The position numbers were made by a program, and so were the translations under genes. A stretch of 64,000 nucleotides of DNA. Source: JABMMZ01 sp964438995. GTDB lineage: Bacteria > Bacteroidota > Bacteroidia > NS11-12g > UBA955. Position 1 is the first letter of the stretch. The number at the start of each line of letters is the position of its first letter. Shown one piece after another: positions 7,949-17,375 of this stretch. A model generated the notes under the pieces. The model saw only the letters and a list, made by a program, of their open reading frames with translations, was not told where the DNA came from and made no database searches. The stretch is from assembly GCA_964438995.1 (NCBI GenBank), contig CAYTMQ010000001.1:496001-560000 (forward strand), written 5' to 3'.

Positions 7949-10534
7949 ATGCAAAGATATTTTACACCCGTTCTTATAGTAATAGCACTATTTACCGCTT
8001 GTAAATCGAAGCCAAAAACGGATGAAGCAAAGTCTGAATCTACAATGAATCATGGCGTTTACAGAGCTTCTGTAACTAAAGTCAACGATTTGGTTCATAC
8101 AAAACTAGAATTAGAACCCAATTTTTCAAAACATGAAATGAATGGAACAGCTACATTAACCATTCGACCTCATTTCTATCCCGTTGATTCGCTGTATTTG
8201 GATGCGCGTTATATGAGGATTGTTTCTGTTAATTTGATAAGTGCTAATCAAAACAACACCCAAGTGAATGCTGAAAAGCCTTTGAGTTATGGTTATGATT
8301 CTACTCAATTAAAAATTGCATTAGACAGATTGTATACATCTAAAGAAACGTATACTGTGCAAATTAAATACATAGCTCAACCTGACAAAGTAAAAGGCAA
8401 GGCTAGTAATGCAATAACCGACAACAAAGGACTGTATTTTATTGAGCCATCAGAAGCCAATCCAGAAAAACCGGTGCAAATATGGACACAAGGCGAAACT
8501 CAAGATGCCTCTTGTTGGTTTCCTACCATTGATGCACCAAATCAAAAAACCACTCAAGAATTGAGCATCACAGTGCCAAAGAAATACAAAACAGTTTCAA
8601 ATGGTGCTTTTGAAGGAAGTGTTGAATTTAAAAGAGATGATGTCGACTATAAAACCGACTACTGGAAGCAAACCAAACCGCATGCCCCGTATTTGTTCGC
8701 TCTAGCAGTAGGAGAATTTGCTGAAGTAAAAGACTATTGGGGAAGTATGCCAGTGAACTATTATGTAGAACCTGCATTCGAACCATACGCAAGAACCATA
8801 TTTGGCAATACGCCAGAAATGTTAACCTTTTTTAGCACAGTGTTAAAAACACCATATCCTTGGGACAAATACCATCAAATTGTGGTAAGAGATTTTGTGA
8901 GTGGAGCAATGGAAAATACTGGCTGTGTTATCCATTTTGACAAGCTACAACACAACAACCGACAACATTTGGACAATGGATATGAGGAAGTGGTATCACA
9001 CGAATTGTTTCACCATTGGTTTGGCGATATGGTAACCTGCGAAAGCTGGAGCAATTTGCCATTGAATGAATCTTTCGCTACATACGGTGAGTACATTTGG
9101 GAAGAACATAAGTACGGCAGAGATGAAGCCGATGATGAATTGGATAATTTCAGATCATCCTACTTCAATGAAGCTTCATACAAACAAAAAAATTTAATAC
9201 GTTACGATTACGATGAGCAGGAAGATATGTTTGATGCACATTCGTATCAAAAAGGCGGAACGGTGTTACACATGCTTAGAAAGTATGTTGGAGATGACGC
9301 ATTCTATAGTTCTTTGGCATTGTATTTAAACAGATACCAATTTAGAAATGCTGAAATCGCTGATTTGAGAACCTGTTTTGAGGAAATTACTGGTCAAGAT
9401 TTGAATTGGTTTTTCAATCAATGGTTTTTAAATGATGGTCATCCAAAACTCAATATTACACTAACTAGAGATGCCAATTCTGCAACATTTAAAGTTTTAC
9501 AAAAAGAGAAGCGTTACATACTGCCTTTGGAAATTGAAATAGTAAAAGCAGATGGTTCGCGCATCAGAAAAAAAGTTACCGTAAACAGAGATACTCAGTC
9601 CATCGTAATCAATGATGTTAAGGCAAATGAAACCATTATTTGGGACGCCGAAAACCAATTGTTAGCCGAAGTTGAATATGACTTTAGTAAAAATGATTGG
9701 ATCTTGCAATTTAAGCAGGCAAAATTGGCTCAACATAAAATTACAGCATTCGAAAAATTAATGGGTGCAGAATATGATAAAATAATCAATGAGTCAGAGA
9801 GACTATCTTTAATAAAAGAGATGATTGCCCATCCATTTCACAAATGTAGAAGCTATGCTGTTTCGTTTTTGAATTTGGATCATTTTACTGAAGCCAATAT
9901 TTCTAGTTTCAAAACAAGACTTAAGGAGATATCTGCTAAAGATTCTAATGCCGCTACACGAGTATACAGTTTAAGTCCACTTTCTATTATAAAAGATACA
10001 GAAGCTTTGACTTTGGCTTTGAATGATTCTTCCTATACGGTTGTTAAAACCGCTGCGAATTATCTTGGAAGTATTGATAAAACACTGGCTTATAATTGGG
10101 CTCACAACTTAAGAAATGTGCAAGACCCAATCATGCAAGAAATTGTATTCGGAATTATAGGTAAATATTCAAGTCAGAATGAATCTGAATTTTTTCTCAA
10201 TAAATTAAAGTCGTGCAAGTATGCTGAATTAACTGCTGTATCAAGGGGATTAACCAATTACGTGTCTCAAAATAAAACAGATGATTTACAATCTACCTTA
10301 GATCAAATGTTGAACATGGTTAAAGAAAACAAGGCATTAAAAAACAATGTGACCTATGCCTTGAAATCTATGAGAAACAATTTCAACTACGAGAAGTTTA
10401 TGGCTAGAGTGAATGCAGAAATCAACAAAAAAGACAAAGCCTTAAAATCGAAGTATCTTCAGAACGAAGCAAAGTATACCGATTATTACAACAAGGTTGT
10501 GGCAACCATCAAACTCGTGAAATCCATCAATTAA
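7949..10534 (+). CDS. M1-family aminopeptidase lipoprotein
   Basis: 861 residues. The N-terminus is a lipoprotein signal (IALFTACKSK, lipobox Cys about residue 18), so the enzyme is probably membrane-anchored in the periplasm or on the surface. The M1 fold shows the substrate-binding GAMENTG (319-325) and the zinc site HELFHHW (His351, Glu352, His355) with Glu374 in NESFATY, the HExxH-x18-E pattern. The C-terminal third is helical, HEAT-like. M1 enzymes cut single residues from peptide N-termini. It lies 28 bases after the ABC exporter, probably co-transcribed. The end overlaps the convergent TonB-like gene by 4 bases. Confidence 0.92.
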   Translation: MQRYFTPVLIVIALFTACKSKPKTDEAKSESTMNHGVYRASVTKVNDLVHTKLELEPNFSKHEMNGTATLTIRPHFYPVDSLYLDARYMRIVSVNLISANQNNTQVNAEKPLSYGYDSTQLKIALDRLYTSKETYTVQIKYIAQPDKVKGKASNAITDNKGLYFIEPSEANPEKPVQIWTQGETQDASCWFPTIDAPNQKTTQELSITVPKKYKTVSNGAFEGSVEFKRDDVDYKTDYWKQTKPHAPYLFALAVGEFAEVKDYWGSMPVNYYVEPAFEPYARTIFGNTPEMLTFFSTVLKTPYPWDKYHQIVVRDFVSGAMENTGCVIHFDKLQHNNRQHLDNGYEEVVSHELFHHWFGDMVTCESWSNLPLNESFATYGEYIWEEHKYGRDEADDELDNFRSSYFNEASYKQKNLIRYDYDEQEDMFDAHSYQKGGTVLHMLRKYVGDDAFYSSLALYLNRYQFRNAEIADLRTCFEEITGQDLNWFFNQWFLNDGHPKLNITLTRDANSATFKVLQKEKRYILPLEIEIVKADGSRIRKKVTVNRDTQSIVINDVKANETIIWDAENQLLAEVEYDFSKNDWILQFKQAKLAQHKITAFEKLMGAEYDKIINESERLSLIKEMIAHPFHKCRSYAVSFLNLDHFTEANISSFKTRLKEISAKDSNAATRVYSLSPLSIIKDTEALTLALNDSSYTVVKTAANYLGSIDKTLAYNWAHNLRNVQDPIMQEIVFGIIGKYSSQNESEFFLNKLKSCKYAELTAVSRGLTNYVSQNKTDDLQSTLDQMLNMVKENKALKNNVTYALKSMRNNFNYEKFMARVNAEINKKDKALKSKYLQNEAKYTDYYNKVVATIKLVKSIN

Positions 10535-11250
10535 AAATCGTTGATGGACAATTGAAATTCGATTGGCATTCTACAGATACTGCGCACACTGTTTTTCCTG
10601 ATTTTTCCGGGAATCCAATTGCCACTGCTTAATTTAATTACTCGTATTGCCTCTTTCGACAATTCAGAATCACCTTTACCATCTGTTGAGATGTCTCTGA
10701 TGGTGCCATCTAATTCAACTGTGAAAATCACCATGATGGTGCCTTCTGTCTTTCTAGATTTCGCATTGGCGGGATACACCATATATTTATTTAAGAAATC
10801 TCTTAAAGCTTCTGGACCGCCTTTGAAGGAGACCTTTTCATCTAAATCTTGCTCGGCATTTTGATTTTGATTGTTAGATGTGTTGTTTGAGTTATCTGTA
10901 GTACCTGTTCCAGTTGTGGTATTTGTGTTTGCGTTGTTAGTATTGTTGTTAGTATTGTTAGAATTCGAAGGTTTATCAGCTTGCATGTCTCCATTTTTAG
11001 GTGGAGGAGGGCTAGGTTTATCAGACGTATTTGGTTTGTCAGGAGCCGGTTCTGAAGCCATATCCAGAGGTGTTATTTCATATTCAGAAACCACAAATTC
11101 GTCATACGAGTTATGTGCAGAATTAAGACGTTTATAAATTCTTTGAGAAGCGTAAAATAGATAAGCAACCAATAAAAACGCGACAGTAAAAGCAATCACA
11201 TAAGGGCGTTTTTTTTGTTTATGACTGACTAGAACAGTGTCTTTATCCAT
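10531..11250 (-). CDS. TonB-like energy transducer with Asn-rich linker
   Basis: 239 residues: a short basic cytosolic start, one membrane segment (about 17-34), a Pro-rich patch (SPPPPK), a very Asn/Thr-rich stretch (about 90-135) and a C-terminal TonB-type domain (YPANAKSRKTEGTIMVIFTVELDG and following, given here by its ends only: YPANAK to VELDG; finishes MPIEFQLSI). TonB proteins pass proton-motive energy to outer-membrane receptors. Residue composition of the linker is unusual; such low-complexity spans usually cross the periplasm. It follows the vanZ gene after 54 bases on the same strand and may share its transcript. Confidence 0.8.
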   Translation of the reverse strand: MDKDTVLVSHKQKKRPYVIAFTVAFLLVAYLFYASQRIYKRLNSAHNSYDEFVVSEYEITPLDMASEPAPDKPNTSDKPSPPPPKNGDMQADKPSNSNNTNNNTNNANTNTTTGTGTTDNSNNTSNNQNQNAEQDLDEKVSFKGGPEALRDFLNKYMVYPANAKSRKTEGTIMVIFTVELDGTIRDISTDGKGDSELSKEAIRVIKLSSGNWIPGKIRKNSVRSICRMPIEFQLSINDF

Positions 11251-11304
11251 TAATACAAATTTAAAGTATTTTTAGTCAATACTTCTAGAGAAGAAAAGGT
11301 AAAA

Positions 11305-11709
11305 TTATTTGTCTAAATATTTTAGATTACCGTAAACGGTATGAAACATGAGCCATCCGCTGAATGCACCAATGATATCGGCTAGAAGGTCCCAGTAGTC
11401 GCCAATTCTATCATCGGTAAGATAATGTTGAATCAATTCGATTGCTACCCCATATACTATGGCAATAACAACGGCAATGATTCTGATTTTGTTGAGGAGA
11501 AAAGAGAAGCGCCATTGTTTGATGAGGCCAAGCATGATAAAGTACACAAATACAGAAAAAATGAAAGCGTGTCCAAGTTTATCGGTTGGAATACCAAAGA
11601 TGGTATGAGATTGGAAACCTCCATTGCTAGAGGTACAAAGCACCAATATGAAAATTGCCCACGCAAGCGCGGGCAATTGATGTTTCAATATTGATATTTG
11701 GATTTTCAA
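11305..11709 (-). CDS. VanZ-family membrane protein
   Basis: 134 residues with four predicted membrane segments and the VanZ-like signatures DKLGHAFIF (first loop) and AIELIQHYLTDDRIGDYWDLLAD, where acidic residues cluster before the last helix. The biochemical role of VanZ-like proteins is not settled. It starts 11 bases after gcvH on the same strand, so it is very likely in the gcvH operon. Confidence 0.85.
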   Translation of the reverse strand: MKIQISILKHQLPALAWAIFILVLCTSSNGGFQSHTIFGIPTDKLGHAFIFSVFVYFIMLGLIKQWRFSFLLNKIRIIAVVIAIVYGVAIELIQHYLTDDRIGDYWDLLADIIGAFSGWLMFHTVYGNLKYLDK

Positions 11710-11720
11710 TTGGGTAATGA

Positions 11721-12101
11721 TTAGTGACCGATCAATGCTTTATAAGCATTAACGTCTAATAAATCATTTAATTCAGCTGGGTTAGCCAATTTGATTTTAA
11801 CCATCCAACCACCAGTGTATGGATCTTGGTTAACCAATTCTGGATTTGATTCCAAAGCTGAGTTAACTTCAGTGATTTCACCAGAAACTGGCATAAACAA
11901 ATCACTCACAGTTTTTACTGCTTCAACAGTACCAAAAGTTGAATCTTTAGCAAGATTTTGACCTTGAGTTTCGATTTCTACAAACACGATGTCACCTAAT
12001 TCACCTTGAGCGAAATCTGTGATACCAACTGTAGCGATGTCACCTTCAACACTAATCCATTCGTGTTCTTTTGTGTACTTTAAATTTTCAGGAAAGTTCA
12101 T
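11721..12101 (-). CDS. gcvH: Glycine cleavage system H protein
   Basis: 126 residues, the normal length. It shows the lipoyl domain with the modified lysine expected at Lys63 in GTVEAVKTVSDLFMP. H protein carries the aminomethyl group between the P, T and L proteins of glycine cleavage, using lipoamide. None of the genes for P, T or L are nearby. It is followed by vanZ and a tonB-like gene. Confidence 0.96.
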   Translation of the reverse strand: MNFPENLKYTKEHEWISVEGDIATVGITDFAQGELGDIVFVEIETQGQNLAKDSTFGTVEAVKTVSDLFMPVSGEITEVNSALESNPELVNQDPYTGGWMVKIKLANPAELNDLLDVNAYKALIGH

Positions 12102-12129
12102 TTTTAATATGTTTTTTAAATGTAATTTT

Positions 12130-12975
12130 TTAATCCCAAATCATGCTTAATAGTAAGCTGATTTTATCTTTTAAGATGTTTCTATGTACAATCATGTCAA
12201 CAAAACCGTGTTCTAATAAGAACTCAGAACTTTGGAAACCTTTTGGTAAATCTTTACCTATGGTTTCTTTGATTACCCTTGGACCAGCGAAACCAATCAA
12301 TGCTTCAGGTTCTGCGATATTGAAATCGCCTAACATTGCAAATGATGCGGTGATACCACCAGTTGTAGGGTCTGTTAACAATGAAATATATGGAATACCA
12401 TCTTTATCAAGTAAAGCTAGTTTTGCAGAAGTCTTTGCCATTTGCATCAAAGAGAAAGCAGCTTCCATCATTCTGGCGCCACCACTCTTAGATATAATAA
12501 TCAAAGGCATTTTGTTTTCTCTAGCAAAATCTATAGCTCTTGCAATTTTCTCACCTACCACACTACCCATAGAACCTCCGATGAAACCGAAGTCCATACA
12601 AGCGATGACAATTTTTCTACCGTTAGATTTGCCATGAGCGCATCTAACAGCATCTTTCAAACCACTCTTTTTAATGCTTTCACCAATTCTATCTGTATAA
12701 GGTTTGGTGTCAACAAAGTGAAGAGGATCATCAGAAATCAGATTGGCATCTAACTCTTTGTATTTGTTATCATCGAAGAATATTTCAAAATACTCTTTAG
12801 AAGAGATTTTGTAATGGTAATCGCAAGACGGGCAAACGTAGCGGGCTTCAACCAAATCTTTGTGAGGAGTAATGGTTTTGCAACGAGGGCATTTGTCCCA
12901 CAATCCATCTGGAGTAGCTTTCTTTTCCTTCGTTTTAGTGGTGATACCTTCTGATACGCGTTTAAACCAACTCAT
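12130..12975 (-). CDS. accD: Acetyl-CoA carboxylase carboxyltransferase subunit beta
   Basis: 281 residues. The N-terminal zinc ribbon has Cys29, Cys32, Cys48 and Cys51 (CPRC ... CPSC). The crotonase-like carboxyltransferase core follows (FGFIGGSMGSVVGEKI, KSGGARMMEAAFSLMQM, LTDPTTGGITASFAMLGD). With AccA it transfers carboxyl from biotin to acetyl-CoA, the first committed step of fatty acid synthesis. It lies 33 bases after the aldolase gene; accA is not in the window. Confidence 0.96.
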   Translation of the reverse strand: MSWFKRVSEGITTKTKEKKATPDGLWDKCPRCKTITPHKDLVEARYVCPSCDYHYKISSKEYFEIFFDDNKYKELDANLISDDPLHFVDTKPYTDRIGESIKKSGLKDAVRCAHGKSNGRKIVIACMDFGFIGGSMGSVVGEKIARAIDFARENKMPLIIISKSGGARMMEAAFSLMQMAKTSAKLALLDKDGIPYISLLTDPTTGGITASFAMLGDFNIAEPEALIGFAGPRVIKETIGKDLPKGFQSSEFLLEHGFVDMIVHRNILKDKISLLLSMIWD

Positions 12976-13008
12976 AAATCAAATACAAGATTAGGATAAA
13001 GATACGAA

Positions 13009-14067
13009 TTAAGCAATAGTTACTTCTTTTTCAAGATAAACGTCTTGGATGTGGTTCAATAAAGAAACACCTTCAGCGAAAGGCTTTTGGAAAGCTTTTC
13101 TTCCGCTGATTAAACCTTGACCACCTGCGCGTTTGTTGATTACAGCTGTTGTAACTGCTTCAGACAAATCGCTAGCACCTTTACTTTCGCCACCACTGTT
13201 AATCAAACCAGCTCTGCCCATGTAGCAGTTTGCAACTTGGTATCTGGTTAAATCAATTGGGTGATCAGTTGTTAAATCACTGTATACTTTAGCGTGGGTT
13301 TTACCGAATTTTAATGCGTTGTAACCACCGTTTAAAGTTGGTAATTTTTGTTTGATAATATCTGCTTGGATTGTAACACCTAAGTGGTTAGCTTGAGCAG
13401 TTAAGTCGGTTGATGTATGGTAATCGATACCGTCTTTTTTGAAATCGTTGTTTCTTAAGTAACACCATAAAATGGTCGCCATACCAAGTTCGTGAGCTCT
13501 TTCAAAAGCTTGAGCAACCTCTACGATTTGACGGCTAGATTCGTTAGAACCGAAATAGATGGTAGCACCTACTGCAGTAGCACCTAAGTTCCAAGCCTCT
13601 TCTACGCTACCAAACATGATTTGGTCGAATTTGTTAGGGTAAGTTAAGAACTCGTTGTGGTTCAATTTTACGATGTAAGGAATTTTGTGAGCATATTTTC
13701 TGCTGGTTGCAGCAAGAACACCATAAGTAGAAGCAACAGCATTACATCCACCTTCGATAGCCAATTTTACGATGTTTTCTGGATCGAAGAAAGCTGGGTT
13801 CGGAGCAAAAGATGCACCAGCACTGTGCTCGATACCTTGGTCAACCGGTAAAATACTAACGTAACCAGTTCCAGCTAATCTACCGTGATTGTAGATTGCG
13901 TTTAAGCTTCTTAATACTTGAGGAGAGCGGTTGGTTTGAGAGAATACTCTGTCAACGAAATCGCCGCCTGGTAAATGAAGACTGTCTTTACTAATGGTTT
14001 TTGAAGTGTGGTTTAGCAAACTATCAGCATCTGCGCCTAATAGTTCCTGTATTTTTGATATACTCAT
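13009..14067 (-). CDS. fbaB: Class I fructose-bisphosphate aldolase (FbaB/DhnA type)
   Basis: 352 residues from the ATG at 14067; a further upstream in-frame ATG at 14088 lies inside the promoter box and is rejected. The protein is a TIM barrel of the DhnA/FbaB class with VDQGIEH, YIVKLNHNE and ADIIKQKLP; the Schiff-base lysine is probably in the last motif (inferred from the family). It splits fructose 1,6-bisphosphate into two triose phosphates in glycolysis and gluconeogenesis. accD follows 33 bases downstream. Confidence 0.9.
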   Translation of the reverse strand: MSISKIQELLGADADSLLNHTSKTISKDSLHLPGGDFVDRVFSQTNRSPQVLRSLNAIYNHGRLAGTGYVSILPVDQGIEHSAGASFAPNPAFFDPENIVKLAIEGGCNAVASTYGVLAATSRKYAHKIPYIVKLNHNEFLTYPNKFDQIMFGSVEEAWNLGATAVGATIYFGSNESSRQIVEVAQAFERAHELGMATILWCYLRNNDFKKDGIDYHTSTDLTAQANHLGVTIQADIIKQKLPTLNGGYNALKFGKTHAKVYSDLTTDHPIDLTRYQVANCYMGRAGLINSGGESKGASDLSEAVTTAVINKRAGGQGLISGRKAFQKPFAEGVSLLNHIQDVYLEKEVTIA

Positions 14068-14085
14068 AATTTCCAAATAAGGCTG

Positions 14086-14093
14086 CAAAAGTA
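14086..14093 (-). promoter_or_regulatory. -7 promoter element of fbaB
   Basis: The minus strand reads TACTTTTG followed by C, a perfect TAnnTTTG element, 18 bases before the fbaB ATG. A T-rich patch (CTTTTAG) lies about 19 bases upstream, where the -33 element would be, but without the G. Confidence 0.6.
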
Positions 14094-14242
14094 AGAAATT
14101 TTACATCAATCTAAAAGATTTTTTGATGTAGTAAAAATAAATTTCCTCAAGCCTTTAAAACTTGTAAATTATTGAAAAAGAAATGAATAGATGTTAAAAG
14201 AATGGATTTGTAAACGAGTTTGTAATATGCTTTGAATAAGCG

Positions 14243-14563
14243 TTATTGCTTAATTACCAAACGTTTAAGTGTAACTTCTTGTTGACTTTCAATTTTAAAT
14301 AAGTAGATGCCATTCTTTAAATGCAATGGTTCAAACTCAATTCTCAATTGCTCACCAGGTTTGAAGGTAAATGTCTCAATTTTATTGCCTAAGATGTCAC
14401 TGATGGTAACAGTTACTTCAGATTGAACTGTTTCAGAAAAGGCAATGTCTACGTATGATACTGCTGGGTTAGGGTATAAACTCACCTTATTTATAGGAGG
14501 ATTGTCAGCTAATAAGCTGATACTCAAACCACAAAAAATAATTAGTAAAAGTCTTTTTATCAT
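14243..14563 (-). CDS. Tiny secreted protein: signal peptide plus a T9SS sorting domain only
   Basis: 106 residues. The signal peptide (about 1-20, ending LLADN) is followed almost at once by a complete type A T9SS C-terminal domain: KVSLYPNPAVSYVDI near residue 25, then the beta strands ending in LKNGIYLFKIESQQ and LKRLVIKQ. There is no separate cargo domain. Sorting domains normally direct a larger passenger to the outer membrane, where they are cleaved or anchored. This may be a truncated remnant, a decoy or adaptor, or a short surface protein. The reading frame is intact. Confidence 0.75.
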   Translation of the reverse strand: MIKRLLLIIFCGLSISLLADNPPINKVSLYPNPAVSYVDIAFSETVQSEVTVTISDILGNKIETFTFKPGEQLRIEFEPLHLKNGIYLFKIESQQEVTLKRLVIKQ

Positions 14564-14639
14564 AACGTCGATTTTAGTTTCAATGTTTCAAATTTTGTGC
14601 CACAGCACAATTAATTGTAAAATTAACTAAAATATTTGA

Positions 14640-15386
14640 TTAAAACAAGAAAGAAAATTCTAAACTGAAGTTTTTCACTTCGTGCGTACCATCCTTAAAC
14701 ATGGGTGTTAAGTCGCGGTAATCGACATTGGTGTTTTCTGGATCTGGGTTGGTTGCCCTTTCATAAAACGTATTGGTCCAGATATTTAACAAACCCATTT
14801 TGGCCATTATTTGCAATGACATACCACTGCCGATATCCTTTCTAAATCCTGTCATCTGCATGATGTCATAGCGTCTAAATGGTAGATTGGTTTTGACTTC
14901 GCCAAATTTACCGTATGCTTTGTCTATGCTCGACCTAAACAAAACACCACCCTGTACACCTAATAGTAAATGTAAAGGTTGTTTTTTAGGTGTATTTAAA
15001 ATTTGAAAGCTGGCCATAACGGGGATTTCCATGTAAGCCAAAGAAATTTTGCTGTAAGAGGTATCGTTAAGTCTGCCAAATCTGCTGCCTCTAAAAGAAA
15101 AATCTAGTTCCCATTGAATGTTCACAGTTTTGGCTTTGTTTAAATGCACGATGTTGTATACACCTGCTCCGAAACCAAACAATTGTCTTTTGTTGTCGAA
15201 AGCATTTCCTAAAAAGGTGTTTGACCCCAAGGTAAATTTTACACCAATCTTGGTTTTGGTCGTTTCTTCGGTATTCAAATTCTGTTGTTGAAGAGGTGCT
15301 TCCACTTCTCCCTCAGGTTGTGCAAATCCTACAACTACCTGTAATAGAAAAATACTGAGTAATACTGTTTTTATTTTATAACGCAT
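14640..15386 (-). CDS. PorT-like outer-membrane beta-barrel protein
   Basis: 248 residues. The signal peptide ends near VGFAQ, and after a short linker the rest consists of alternating amphipathic strands ending in an aromatic residue (NFSLEFSFLF), the usual beta-barrel C-terminal signature. It resembles the PorT-like eight-stranded barrels common in Bacteroidota. Function is unknown. The start overlaps hscA by 11 bases, so it is translated from the hscA transcript, although no functional link is evident. Confidence 0.72.
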   Translation of the reverse strand: MRYKIKTVLLSIFLLQVVVGFAQPEGEVEAPLQQQNLNTEETTKTKIGVKFTLGSNTFLGNAFDNKRQLFGFGAGVYNIVHLNKAKTVNIQWELDFSFRGSRFGRLNDTSYSKISLAYMEIPVMASFQILNTPKKQPLHLLLGVQGGVLFRSSIDKAYGKFGEVKTNLPFRRYDIMQMTGFRKDIGSGMSLQIMAKMGLLNIWTNTFYERATNPDPENTNVDYRDLTPMFKDGTHEVKNFSLEFSFLF

Positions 15387-17253
15387 CGAGTTTTTTACCT
15401 GTTAATGCCTTTCCTATAGCTTCATCCATTAGTCGTTCAGCAAATGGTCGAGTAATACTGTTTAAACGATCCATGCCCTGATTTATTGCTTCTCTGTCAT
15501 TACCTTTACAAAGTGCTGTCAATTCGTCTATTGCCTTTTGTGTGGTAGTGATTTCATCCTGACTCAGCAGGCTAGAATTGGTCTTTATCAACTTTGTACA
15601 TTGATATATGATTTGCTCAGCTTCGGTAATGGTCTCTGTTAATTGGCGTTTTTGCATATCCGTTTCAGCGTTTTTCATAGCCGCCAATAACATATCTTCC
15701 ACTTGTTTGTCTGTTAAACCATATTGAGGTTGAATTTCAATATGTTGTTTAACACCCGAACGCATTTCTAAAGCTTCTATATTCAATATACCATCAGCAT
15801 TGAGCATAAATTTGATGTCTATTTTAGGTAAACCAGCTGGCATAGCTGGAATGCCATTTAACACAAACTCACCTAATTTTCTGTTGTCGCTTACCATTTC
15901 ACGCTCTCCTTGGTATACAGAAATTCGTAAACTATGTTGACCATCTTTGGAGGTGGTGTATTGTCTGCCAGCATTGGTTGGTATTTTAGAGTTTCTTGGT
16001 ATGATGGTATCCATTAAGCCACCTAAAGTTTCAATGCCAAGGCTCAGAGGCGTTACATCCAATAACAAAATGTCTTTTCTATTTCCAGCTAAAATATCGG
16101 CTTCAATGGCAGCTCCAAGTGCTACTACTTCATCTGGATTTAGACTATTATTGACCTGCTCTTTTCTAAACAAACGTTTTACACTTTCAACCACAAATGG
16201 TGTCCTTGTAGAACCACCAACCATCACCACTTCATCAATGGCTTCATAAGATAGTCCAGCATCTTTTAGCGCTTGTCTGCAACATTTTAAAGTGCGTTCT
16301 ACTATGGGTTTGATAGCGGTTTCAAATTCTAATTGACTCAATTGTAAATTGTATGTCTTACCATCAATAACAATTGAACTAGAGTATTGTTCGTTAGAGC
16401 TAAGGTGCTTTTTAGCTTCTTCGGCTGTCAATCTTATAGTTTGATAAAGACCTTTGTCTGCTTCAATATCGTGTATTTGTAATTGGTGTTGAGATGCCCA
16501 TGTCTGAATAATGGCTCTATCAAAGTCATCTCCTCCGGTATAGGTATCACCATTGGTTGAAAGGACTTCGAAAACACCGTTTTGTATAGACAGTATGGTG
16601 ATATCAAAAGTGCCTCCACCTAAATCATACACGGCGATGGTTTTGGTTTCAGATTTGTCCATGCCAATGCCGTAAGCCAAACTAGCGGCAGTTGGTTCGT
16701 TAACAATTCTTAATACATCGAGACCAGCTAATTTACCGGCATCTCTTGTAGCTTGTCTTTGAGAATCGTTGAAATATGCAGGAACGGTGATGACTGCTTT
16801 CAAAACTGGTTCACCCAATATTTTCTCAGCTTTTTCCTTTAGAGATTTAAGGATGAAAGACGACAATTCAATTGGATTATAATGTTTACCTCTGATGTCG
16901 ATGTTAACCATTGCCTTGGTATCATCTGGTAAGATGTGGTATCCAAAGCTGGCTGTGTGGTCAGCGATATCAGTGTAAGAGCGTCCTAGAAGACGTTTTA
17001 CAGAATACACAGTATGTTTGGCATCGTCGGTGAGATGTTGTTTTGCCTCATTGCCAATTATGATGTCATTGTTTTGATTGATATAGATAACAGAAGGTGT
17101 AATCTTATCGCCTTCCTCACCCAAACATTTGGCTTGTCTTGATTCAGAGTCCACAAATGCAATTAAGCTGTTGGTGGTACCTAAATCAATGCCTAGCACT
17201 TTGTCAGAGCGTTTAATGGTGCCGTCTTTGATATTGATTTTAATTCTTGCCAA
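15376..17253 (-). CDS. hscA: Hsp70-type chaperone HscA for Fe-S cluster assembly
   Basis: 625 residues. The N-terminus MARIKINI and the ATPase signature GIDLGTTNSLIAFVD are followed by Hsp70 motifs (YDLGGGTFDITIL, VVMVGGSTRTPFV), then the substrate-binding beta domain and a short helical lid. HscA works with HscB on IscU during iron-sulfur cluster transfer. DnaK is less likely because the start and the short lid fit HscA better. No isc genes adjoin. The start codon is TTG at 17253; no ATG is available upstream of the fold. The promoter box ends only 8 bases before it, so the mRNA may be almost leaderless. Confidence 0.88.
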   Translation of the reverse strand: MARIKINIKDGTIKRSDKVLGIDLGTTNSLIAFVDSESRQAKCLGEEGDKITPSVIYINQNNDIIIGNEAKQHLTDDAKHTVYSVKRLLGRSYTDIADHTASFGYHILPDDTKAMVNIDIRGKHYNPIELSSFILKSLKEKAEKILGEPVLKAVITVPAYFNDSQRQATRDAGKLAGLDVLRIVNEPTAASLAYGIGMDKSETKTIAVYDLGGGTFDITILSIQNGVFEVLSTNGDTYTGGDDFDRAIIQTWASQHQLQIHDIEADKGLYQTIRLTAEEAKKHLSSNEQYSSSIVIDGKTYNLQLSQLEFETAIKPIVERTLKCCRQALKDAGLSYEAIDEVVMVGGSTRTPFVVESVKRLFRKEQVNNSLNPDEVVALGAAIEADILAGNRKDILLLDVTPLSLGIETLGGLMDTIIPRNSKIPTNAGRQYTTSKDGQHSLRISVYQGEREMVSDNRKLGEFVLNGIPAMPAGLPKIDIKFMLNADGILNIEALEMRSGVKQHIEIQPQYGLTDKQVEDMLLAAMKNAETDMQKRQLTETITEAEQIIYQCTKLIKTNSSLLSQDEITTTQKAIDELTALCKGNDREAINQGMDRLNSITRPFAERLMDEAIGKALTGKKLDAL

Positions 17254-17260
17254 AGTACTG

Positions 17261-17268
17261 CAAAATTA
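17261..17268 (-). promoter_or_regulatory. -7 promoter element of hscA, abutting its TTG start
   Basis: The minus strand reads TAATTTTG then C, a perfect TAnnTTTG element. Only 7 bases lie between it and the TTG start codon at 17253. No clear -33 TTTG was found at the usual spacing. Confidence 0.5.
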
Positions 17269-17355
17269 GGTAAAAATTGGACTTAAATAACCGATTCTAA
17301 ATTAGAATAGATAAATATTGAAATTATTTATGAGAATGCAATGCCACTTTTCATG

Positions 17356-17363
17356 TATATTTG
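17356..17363 (+). promoter_or_regulatory. -7 promoter element of the 17376 gene
   Basis: TATATTTG is a perfect TAnnTTTG element, 12 bases before the ATG at 17376. An in-frame TTG at 17361 falls inside this element, which argues against it as the start. Confidence 0.5.
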
Positions 17364-17375
17364 TGTCTTAAGGCT

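Noticed and set aside
10871..11137. Hydrophobic reading frame opposite the TonB-like linker
   Set aside because: Its Val/Leu-rich sequence is just the complement of the Asn/Thr-rich linker codons.
12143..12753. Plus-strand frames across accD
   Set aside because: AccD motifs and codon pattern are clear on the other strand; these are shadows.
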